From Patescibacteria group bacterium UBA5124 (GTDB lineage Bacteria; Patescibacteriota; Gracilibacteria; Absconditabacterales; Absconditicoccaceae): a stretch of 17,125 bases of DNA. Positions 7,941 through 15,027 of this stretch are shown piece after piece. The translations under genes were made by a program, and so were the position numbers. Numbering within the stretch: position 1 is the first letter of the stretch; every line of letters begins with the position of its first letter. The DNA lies in the NCBI GenBank assembly GCA_002414185.1, contig DHYS01000034.1, positions 1 through 17,125 of the forward strand. Direction: 5' to 3'. The notes under the pieces are model-generated. The model was not told the DNA's origin, did no database searches, and saw only the letters and a list, made by a program, of their open reading frames with translations.

Positions 7941-9365
7941 CTAACCCAACTTTCTTTCCATTTGAAGTTCTTGTAATTGATTAACTAATTTTTCATATCT
8001 ATTATATTGTCCTTTAAGATTTTCTAATTTTTCATTTTTAGATCAAAATTTCATATACAATTGATACATATCTTCAAATGTAGGATTTCCTTGTTTAGAA
8101 ATAATTTTTTGTATTTCCGGAGAATTTACTAATTCATCAGGAATTGATATAAATACAGTATCTCCTTCTTTAGATACTTTTGTTTGTCATTCTTTTACAT
8201 ATTGCAATGTAGTATAAGATGTTCATTTAGGTCAAAGAAAAGCATTATGTCACTCTTTTCTATCAAAATCATTAAGAATAGTATAATTTATTTGATTTGA
8301 ATCATCTGTAACAATACGCTTTTTAGAGTAAAGATTTAAAGTAACTGGCTTTAATTCTCTTCCATTAGCATATCATTCATCATATACATTATATTTCACA
8401 AAAAATTCTACAGCAGTCCACTGATTAACTATTTCATTCTTTTCGTTTGTTACTGATTTTATTAATTCTTCACCTCCATGCCCCATAAAATCGACTCCTC
8501 ACTGAGTAAAGCCATTTCATTTATCTTGCACATTTGAAATCAAATCCAATCTTACTGGAACATTTTCTAAAAGAGCAAGTTCCTGAGATGATAAATGAGA
8601 TATTTGCATCAATGCTCTACCATAAGCCCATCATATATTTCCAGGATTTTTTGATTCTTGCTCTTTATATTGCACTTTCAATTGCTCCAAAGTAGGTAAT
8701 TTTGAAATATCAAATCATTTTTCAGTCAAAAGAGTAAGCTGATCTTTTATAAAATTAACTGCAAGAGAATTACCTTTTTCTGTTACCTGAGTAGCTTCCG
8801 CAATTCATTTCAAGATAACTTCACTTACTTGATATTTATTTGATATAATATTTTTAATATCTCACGATATTTTTTGTTTTTGTTGTTCAGAAATAGAAAA
8901 TTCTGAAACTTTTTGATTTTCTACAGTAGTAAAAGATTCTGTTTCATTTGAATTTACTACTATTTTTGGAAGATTTACAACATAAGATTTATAAATATCA
9001 AATATTTGTTTAAAATCTTTTTCAATAATTTTTTGTTGAGGTTTTTTTTCATTATAAAGATCCATCATATTTTTTACCTGATCCCAGTTATATTTAGCCA
9101 ATTCTTTAGGCATATCAAAATCTTTTACAGAATTCATACCTTGAATATAAAATCTTGTATTTGAAGAATCTTTCCAAAACGTAAAAAGTTTCTTAGATTC
9201 TTTTTCATAGAGAAGTTTTTTTTCTGAAAGTTCTTCTGGCGTTAAAGTAGACCAAGCTTCTTTTACAATATCTGTAACATCAACTTGTTCAGTCTTATTC
9301 TTTTCCTGTTCAACAATTCAATCTTGTGTATTTTCTTTTAATTCTTCTACTGATCAATTAGGCAT
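7941..9365 (-). CDS. Unknown 474-aa protein, last gene of a three-gene operon
   Basis: I do not recognise a family. There is no signal peptide and no hydrophobic helix. Residues 1-150 are Lys/Glu-rich and helical (PEELSEKKLLYEKESKKLF; FDIYKSYVVNLPKIVV). The middle has a folded-looking segment (NIGWAYGRALMQISHLS, GVDFMGHGGEELIKS). This leads to a beta-rich part (VEFFVKYNVYDEGYANGRELK, then RIVTDDSNQINYTILNDFD) and a C-terminal coiled coil (LENLKGQYNRYEKLVNQLQ). More than ten TGA codons encode Gly, so standard gene callers would see only fragments. It follows the 95-aa gene by 24 nt. The start is ATG 9365, with no Shine-Dalgarno motif; the stop is TAG. Confidence 0.8.
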
Positions 9366-9389
9366 AATAATCTATAAATAAATAAAGCA

Positions 9390-9677
9390 TTATAAATCAG
9401 ATATAAATTGTTCCAAATTATCTATTTGTTCTTGTTCTGACAATTTGTTAAGAGCTTCTTTTTGTTGAAGTGACGTAATTTTCTCTACAATTTGTTTAGC
9501 CTTGTTTTGATTCTTAGAAGATAGTAGTCAATTCACTATATCAACAAATTTTATATAAAGATAATGTATATACATCTCATCATCATGCTGTTGTACATAA
9601 TCAAGCATATGCTTAGCCTGATCCCAATAAGGAATCAACTTATTAAGCAATAGAATAAGATATTCTTTTTTTGTCAT
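9390..9677 (-). CDS. Unknown 95-aa helical protein, middle gene of the operon
   Basis: This small all-helical protein begins MTKKEYLILLLNKLIPYWD and ends EQEQIDNLEQFISDL. It has no signal peptide or membrane segment. One TGA codon (residue 50, IVNGLLSS) must be Gly, and the standard code would end the protein there. It lies 23 nt after the 137-aa gene and 24 nt before the 474-aa gene, so the three are almost certainly co-transcribed. The repeated leucine spacing and acidic C-terminus suggest a helical adaptor or oligomer, but no function can be assigned. The start is ATG 9677. Confidence 0.75.
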
Positions 9678-9700
9678 ATCAAATACTACTAATATATAAA

Positions 9701-10114
9701 TTATACGATATCCGAATTAACATCTGAAGTAGAATTAGATACTTCCACAACTTCTTCATTTTGTTTACCTTTCAAAACTTTAGAAACAACTTTATCTTTT
9801 GCATCTTCTATTTTATCTTGTACTTGATTTCTTACTTCTTCCACCCTTTCTGATACTCAAGTAATACCTTGATCATTAGCTACTGTTGGATCAACTACTT
9901 CTTGATCAGTAACAGTATTTTCATTTTGTTTATTGATTTCTTTTGCTCTCATATTAACATCAGATACCGTATTCAAATCTTTTTGAGAAAGTTCACTATC
10001 TGCAATATTTTTTGCAGTTTCATCATTCAATTTAGCTTGATATTCAGCTTTAACTTCAGGCAAATTAAGTCCTTCTTCTTGTACATCAGCTGCCATATTT
10101 TTTCCAAAACCCAT
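9701..10114 (-). CDS. Unknown 137-aa acidic protein, first gene of the operon
   Basis: This hydrophilic protein starts MGFGKNMAADVQEEGLN and is rich in Asp, Glu, Asn and Val. A likely disordered middle (about residues 40-85) is followed by an amphipathic helix VSERVEEVRNQVQDKIEDA and a KDKVVSKVLKGK segment. One TGA codon encodes Gly near residue 86. An in-frame TTG 60 nt upstream would add a hydrophobic helix. I reject it because that stretch contains the promoter: the TTG is the first half of the -35 element. It leads the operon with the 95-aa and 474-aa genes. No family is recognised. Confidence 0.75.
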
Positions 10115-10145
10115 GATTATTTTGATAATAAAATAAATTATACAA

Positions 10146-10174
10146 ATTATAACCACTTTTTCTAAAAAATGCAA
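10146..10174 (-). promoter_or_regulatory. Promoter of the three-gene unknown operon
   Basis: On the minus strand TTGCAT (10169-10174), a 17-nt spacer and a perfect TATAAT (10146-10151) give a leader of about 25 nt before ATG 10114. It is the best promoter in the window and decides the start of the first gene. Confidence 0.65.
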
Positions 10175-10268
10175 ATTTTCACTATTTTTTTAAGTTTTTA
10201 TTGTATTAAACAGACAAATACATACATATAAAAAATCTGATTTATTTTATTTTTAGACGCATTCATTT

Positions 10269-11708
10269 ATGAACAACCGACTTCTCACGATAGGATTAGA
10301 AATTCACTGTAAACTCAAATCTGAAAATAAAATGTTTTGCCAATGTAAAAATCAACAAAACTTTGATATACTTATACCAAATACCAATGTTTGTCCAGTT
10401 TGCACAGGCCAACCAGGAGCCCTACCTACACTCAGTAATGAAGCATTACGAAAAGCTCTTTTGGTAGGGAAAGCACTCAACTGTACTATCAACAAAACAT
10501 CAAGATTTGATAGAAAATCATATTTTTATCCTGATCTTCCTATGGGATATCAGATTACTCAGTTATACAAACCGACCAATACAAAAGGATCAGTTTCATT
10601 TTTTCTCAATAATTATACAGAAGAAAAGACCGTAGAAATCTTAGATGCTCACTTAGAATGTGATACAGCAAAGATGATTCACGATGGTGGACAAGCATTG
10701 CTAGATTTCAATCGTGCTGGGACTCCTTTGATAGAAATAGTTACTTGACCAGATTTCAGATCAGCCGACGAAGTTACTGAATATCTCAAAGAGCTCCAAA
10801 GAATTGTAAGATATAACGAAATATCAGATGCTGACCTAGAAAAATGACAGATGAGAGTAGATGTAAATATCTCTATTAGAAAATCAGAATCTGACCCTCT
10901 AGGGACAAGAGTAGAACTCAAAAATATGAATTCATTCTCAGCTATCAAAAGAGCTATAGAACACGAATATCACAGACAAAAAGATCTCTACGAATCTGGA
11001 GAAAATTTCACTCAACAAACAAGAGGTCGAGATGATGCAAATACATCATCATACCTTATGAGATCCAAAGAAGACGCCCTTGATTATAGATATTTTCCAG
11101 AACCAGACCTTCCTCCTCTTGTATTAGATGATAATACATTAAACAAAATCAACAATACAAGTTTAGAAATACCATATGAATTCATCAAAAAAGCAAAAGA
11201 TGAATATGGTTTTCATAAAGAATACATCAACGGACTTATTGGAGACAAAGAAACTTTAGACTATTTTATTTCTATAGAAAATATCGATCCAAAAATCAAA
11301 GCTAAATGGATATGTGGACCTATAGCTGCATGGTGTAAAGAAAACTTCACATCTATTCATGAATTAAAATTTTCAAAAGAACAAAGCATTAAATTTCTTC
11401 AAATAGCTCAAGAAGGTAAAATACTAGAAAATCAACTCAAGATAATCATGGATGAAATGATTAACACAGGAAAAGATTCAGAAGATATTATCAAAGAAAA
11501 GTGATTTGATGCTCCTTGATTAGATGCTAACGAACTTGAATCTATAGCAAAAGCTGTCTTAGAAGAAAATCCAACTATCGTAGAACAATATAAATGAGGA
11601 AAAACTACTACCCTATGATTTTTTGTAGGACAAGTAATGAAAAAAACCTGAGGAAAAGTAAACCCAAAAACAGCTTGAGATATGATAGAAAAATTATTAT
11701 CTAAATAA
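10269..11708 (+). CDS. gatB: Asp-tRNA(Asn)/Glu-tRNA(Gln) amidotransferase subunit B
   Basis: This is a 479-aa GatB, the kinase and tRNA-binding subunit that helps convert Glu-tRNA(Gln) or Asp-tRNA(Asn) to the amide form. The family landmarks are the IGLEIH N-terminus, a zinc site C24xC26...C42xxC45, DRKSYFYPDLPMGYQI, HLECDTAK, LLDFNRAGTPLIEIV, RVDVNIS, ELKNMNSF, DYRYFPEPDLPPL, and the C-terminal GatB/YqeY tail ending FFVGQVMKKT.GKVNP. Eight TGA codons encode Gly. Three CGA codons occur (residues 4, 61 and 254). Residues 4 and 254 align with conserved aromatic positions (the W/Y/F before IGLE; the W/F in ETRxW), so they may be Trp. No gatA is in the window; gatC lies 2 kb away on the other strand. 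A weak TTGTAT at 10201 may be its -35. Confidence 0.97.
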
Positions 11709-11724
11709 TATATCATAATCCTAT

Positions 11725-11752
11725 TTGCAATAAAAATTCAAATAAATATATT
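11725..11752 (+). promoter_or_regulatory. Promoter for the small membrane protein gene
   Basis: TTGCAA (11725-11730), a 16-nt spacer and TATATT (11747-11752) give a leader of about 33 nt before ATG 11792. Confidence 0.45.
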
Positions 11753-11791
11753 GAATAAAAACAAAAATAAACAGAACCAATACCAAAGCAT

Positions 11792-12256
11792 ATGAAAAAA
11801 TTTAACACAAAAACAGTAAGAATTGAATGTAAAAATTCATTTCAAAAAGATTTTTTTGAACAAAGAGAGAAAGCTTTTCAAAAACTAAAAAAAAGATTTT
11901 TCTTTTGGTTAACAGTAGCAATAATTAGTTATATTGTACACAAATTAACTAATTATAATATGATCCTATATGGATCATGCACATTATTTTTTGTTACTAT
12001 ATTCCTAACATGGGTTTCAGAAGGACATAATTTCTCAAAAAGAGGCTTAAATAACAATGCATCACTACATTTCAACAAAAATTGTGAATTTTATGTAGCT
12101 AACTCTTGTGAGAAAACATGCGAAAGATGTGGAGATAAAAGAAATTATTTGGAAGTATGTTCTATGATATTAGAACTAGATCAAAATGAATTTAATGGTT
12201 TCTGGCCATTTATATTCAGAAGAACCAAAGAGAGACTAAGAAGTAGTTTATCGTAA
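11792..12256 (+). CDS. Unknown two-helix membrane protein with a cysteine cluster
   Basis: This 154-aa protein has a basic N-terminus (1-35), two membrane helices (about 36-51 and 57-75), and a hydrophilic C-terminal domain. That domain carries a cysteine cluster C98, C106, C110, C113 and C123 (NSCEKTCERCGDKR), which could bind zinc or form disulfides. It ends in a basic FRRTKERLR segment. The gene contains no TGA and no CGA codon, unlike most neighbours, but with only five glycines this may be chance. It has a likely promoter of its own and ends at a terminator shared with the convergent CcdA gene. No family is recognised. The start is ATG 11792. Confidence 0.8.
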   Translation: MKKFNTKTVRIECKNSFQKDFFEQREKAFQKLKKRFFFWLTVAIISYIVHKLTNYNMILYGSCTLFFVTIFLTWVSEGHNFSKRGLNNNASLHFNKNCEFYVANSCEKTCERCGDKRNYLEVCSMILELDQNEFNGFWPFIFRRTKERLRSSLS

Positions 12257-12261
12257 TCAAA

Positions 12262-12292
12262 AAAGAATCAGGTATATCCTGATTCTTTCTTT
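12262..12292. terminator. Bidirectional terminator
   Basis: AAGAATCAGG and CCTGATTCTT form a 10-bp stem with a 5-nt loop and A/T tracts on both sides. It serves the plus-strand small membrane protein gene and the minus-strand CcdA fusion gene. Confidence 0.88.
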
Positions 12293-12308
12293 TGATAAAG
12301 AATATATA

Positions 12309-13427
12309 TTATATAGTTGTGAATACATAAATTCCAAGTCAAAGCATAAGCAAGCCTACAATCAAATGAATCAATTTTGTATTTTGATGTTTGATCTTAG
12401 CCAATTTATCAACAGTACTATATCCAAATCCTACAAGATAAGCTATTATCAACATTGGAAGAACAAATATTAAATTATATACTATCAGATATATATATCA
12501 TCGCATAGTTAACTCCTTACTTTGAGAACTCAAATATCATAAAATAGTGAAATATGGTCCAGAAGAACATGGTAATAAGAATAAACTTACTAATATTCAT
12601 ACTACAAAAGCCCCCCATGGAGAAGATACTCTATCTATCAAATCATTCATTTTTGGTCTCCAAGAGAAAGGGACTTCCATCACAAAAAATTTACCATACC
12701 AGAAGTAATCCTTAAGATTAGCTAATCAAACCAAAACTCCAAGACTTCATACAACAATCTTAAGTATAGATGTATTCGTAGCACTAGCTAAAGCTGAAAA
12801 TAGTCAAATTCCCATAGCCAGATACGTAAGAAACACAGACAAAGCAAACATTCCTCATGCTAACAATGTCTTTCTTCTATCCTTATGTTTACTCAAAATA
12901 GTAGAAAGTAAAAGAAGCATTACAGCAAAGGCACAAGGATTTATACTATCTGAAATTGCAGCTGGAAGCATAATTCAAAAGAAAGATAGTTGTTTTTTTA
13001 ATGAATTTGTTGATTCTTGAATAACAGAACCCGTTCCAGCTGTTTCCTTACAATTTCCTGTAGTAGTTTGAGCTAATTTATTTTGAAAATATTCTACGAT
13101 TGGCTCATCTCCATTAAGATAACTACAATCTGCACCACTATTGATTACCAAAAAAGGAACTCCAATCTGATCTGTACTAAGACCCAATTTATCTAAATAT
13201 TGATTAAGATCTTTTAGATTATCTCTATTGAAATAAATTTCCTTAAAATCAATTGAGAATTTATTTTCAATATCATTTTCTTTAAAAAATTCTTCTACTT
13301 TAGCACAATGTTGACATCCATTTCCATAAAAGAAAACATAGTCTTGAGAAAAACTAAACGTCAAAAACAATCAAACAAAAGATATTAATCAGATTATAAA
13401 TAGTTTTATATGTTTTATATGTTTCAT
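12309..13427 (-). CDS. Thioredoxin-fold domain fused to a CcdA/DsbD-type membrane protein
   Basis: This is a 372-aa fusion. After a signal or anchor helix (residues 8-27) comes a thioredoxin/glutaredoxin-like domain (about 28-120) with active site C38-Q-H-C41 and the cis-proline motif GVP (Pro91). A CcdA-like domain of about six helices (150-372) follows, with the paired cysteines SINPC165 and LPC287SSGPY. CcdA/DsbD proteins pass electrons from cytosolic thioredoxin across the membrane. Here the extracytoplasmic acceptor appears to be fused at the N-terminus. Joining the parts needs TGA=Gly, for example at residue 151 between the domains. One CGA occurs at residue 309. ATG 13427 was chosen because it supplies the signal helix. 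It lies 34 nt after gatC. It probably maintains disulfides in Cys-containing surface proteins (inference). Confidence 0.88.
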
Positions 13428-13461
13428 AAAGCGTAATTATTAAATTGATAAAATACGTAAA

Positions 13462-13758
13462 TTATTCTTCTATAACTGATTTTATAAGGATGCTATTATT
13501 TATTTTTTCATGTTTCACATTTTGAAATAATCTGTCAGTATCAACATAATCAATTACACCAGAAATAGGTAACAAATCATGATCCTGAATATCACTAGCA
13601 GTTCCATCCAAGATATCTTGATCTATCGATATTTCATTAAGCTTTCCCAAAAAATCTACAATAGTAGAAACCTGTTTTCAGATCTTATCTTGATCTCCCT
13701 GAGAAAACTCTATACAAGACAATCTTTGTAAATGAGCAAAGTCCTTTGTAGTCGACAT
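13462..13758 (-). CDS. gatC: Asp-tRNA(Asn)/Glu-tRNA(Gln) amidotransferase subunit C
   Basis: This 98-aa protein matches GatC, the small stabilising belt of the GatCAB complex. The N-terminal helical part reads FAHLQRLSCIEFSQGDQDKIGKQ... (compare the family's LARLELSEEE pattern). It is followed by STIVDFLGKLNEISI and a C-terminal segment with LFQNVKHEKINNSILI, where the family has its D-x-P-x-R-x-D-x-V pattern in weaker form. One TGA (residue 27) encodes Gly. It partners with GatB encoded 2 kb away on the opposite strand; GatA is not in the window. It is first in a two-gene unit with the CcdA fusion (34-nt gap). The start ATG 13758 has no Shine-Dalgarno motif. Confidence 0.85.
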
Positions 13759-13787
13759 GATAATATAAAGCATATAAATAACACACA

Positions 13788-13815
13788 CTTCTAACAAAAA
13801 GCGTAGTAATTGCAA
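13788..13815 (-). promoter_or_regulatory. Promoter for gatC and the CcdA fusion
   Basis: On the minus strand TTGCAA (13810-13815), a 16-nt spacer and TAGAAG (13788-13793) give a leader of about 23 nt. A second possibility, TTGTTA-N17-TATGCT (13769-13797), would leave almost no leader. Confidence 0.4.
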
Positions 13816-13859
13816 TAAATAAAAAAACTAGAGATTGATTTTTTTTAAAATATATATAT

Positions 13860-13894
13860 CATACTTTTCACACTTTTCATACTTTTCATATTTT
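13860..13894. repeat. Tandem 9-bp repeat, four copies
   Basis: CATACTTTT, CACACTTTT, CATACTTTT and a shortened CATATTTT lie head to tail, ending 16 nt before the M23 peptidase start. Direct iterated units at a promoter can bind a regulator, but simple slippage in AT-rich DNA would look the same. Confidence 0.7.
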
Positions 13895-13904
13895 AATTAT
13901 ACAT
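13876..13904 (+). promoter_or_regulatory. Possible promoter of the M23 peptidase gene (would give a leaderless mRNA)
   Basis: TTCATA (13876-13881), a 17-nt spacer and TATACA (13899-13904) place transcription start at or next to ATG 13911. The match is modest and overlaps the tandem repeat. Confidence 0.3.
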
Positions 13905-13910
13905 ATATCA

Positions 13911-14981
13911 ATGAAAAAACAGATTTTACTCATAGGAATAATAATTATATGTTGAGTAAGCACAACATTATGACGATCCTACCCTATTCAGCAAGTTAGC
14001 AACGAAGAATGTAAAGAAAAATGAATACCTTGTACATACGATCTTCCTCGTATAGAAGATGCTAATTATATAAAATACAAAAGCGATAAAACATATCGTG
14101 AAACATATTCTATGCTACGATCTACTACATATTATGATGGATGGGATATCTGACTATGAGGACACCAAGGAATAGATATAGCTACAGATACATGAACACC
14201 AGTTTTTTCAACAGAAGATGGTAGTGTAATATTTGCAGGAGAAAAAGGATGACGATGATATACTATAACCATAAAACATATTATTGATGGAAAAACTATA
14301 TATAGTTCATACGCACATCTTTCTGAAATATTAGTAAAAGTTGGCGATGAAATAAAAGAAAACTGACTGATTTGAAAAGTAGGATCAACTTGAAATTCTA
14401 CAGGACCACATCTTCACTTCCAAATAGAAATCAATGACGACAACAATCATCCATTCTTTTACAGAAATTGCTTATGAGAAATACCAGAGATTGTCAATGA
14501 ATGAAGATGTATAGAACAAATGTTTAAAAATACTATAGATCCAATATTGTTCATAGAAAAAAATGGAAACATTCCTATTTTGAAAGATAAGAATAATAAT
14601 AAAACATTTACCAACACTTATAATAGTTACAAAAATCTCTTGTTTTCATGATTTGCATGAGGAATCCTTGATAAAAATACACTCTCTAAAATAATTATAA
14701 CACCTAAAATAAACTCAGAAAACATATTAGTCTTAGAAGACACTATCACACTAAAATATGATAAAAATATTATTAAAATATTACCCGATTCATTTAATGT
14801 AATCAAAAATAAACAAATACTCATTATTCCACAAAAGACAGGGTTTACTACGATATCTTTTGTATACAAAAATAAAGTATTTAAAAAATTACCTATAATT
14901 ATAACAGATCCAAAATTTTTAATAGACGTAAAAACCATATTTAATAAAAATCCAGATCTATTTAAGTCCTTATTTCTATAA
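13911..14981 (+). CDS. Secreted M23 (LytM-type) peptidase
   Basis: This 356-aa protein has an N-terminal signal or anchor helix (residues 4-21) and an M23 zinc endopeptidase domain (about 80-180). The zinc and catalytic residues are present: H85xxxD89 (GGHQGIDIA), H136 (YAHLSE), and H167xH169 (GPHLHFQIE), with the usual TPVFSTEDGSVIFAG and VGSTGNSTG turns. Such enzymes cut peptidoglycan cross-links or stem peptides. TGA encodes many of the glycines of the fold. CGA occurs at residues 22, 70 and 115. Residue 115 falls in the GGxG turn, where Tyr or Trp is usual, so Trp is likelier than Arg. The C-terminal 170 residues are not recognised and contain beta-rich segments. The gene diverges from gatC and ends at a strong bidirectional terminator. 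Confidence 0.93.
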
Positions 14982-14984
14982 TAT

Positions 14985-15015
14985 AAAAAACCATGCTATT
15001 AACGCATGGTTTTTT
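14985..15015. terminator. Bidirectional terminator between the M23 and PKD genes
   Basis: CCATGC (14991-14996) pairs with GCATGG (15004-15009) around a 7-nt loop and is flanked by A6 and T6 tracts that extend the stem. It serves the convergent genes on both strands. Confidence 0.88.
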
Positions 15016-15027
15016 AATTTTATATAA

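Noticed and set aside
10115..10174. N-terminal hydrophobic extension of the 137-aa protein from a TTG start
   Set aside because: The extension is a translation of the promoter (TTGCAT-N17-TATAAT). ATG 10114 gives a soluble protein with a normal leader.
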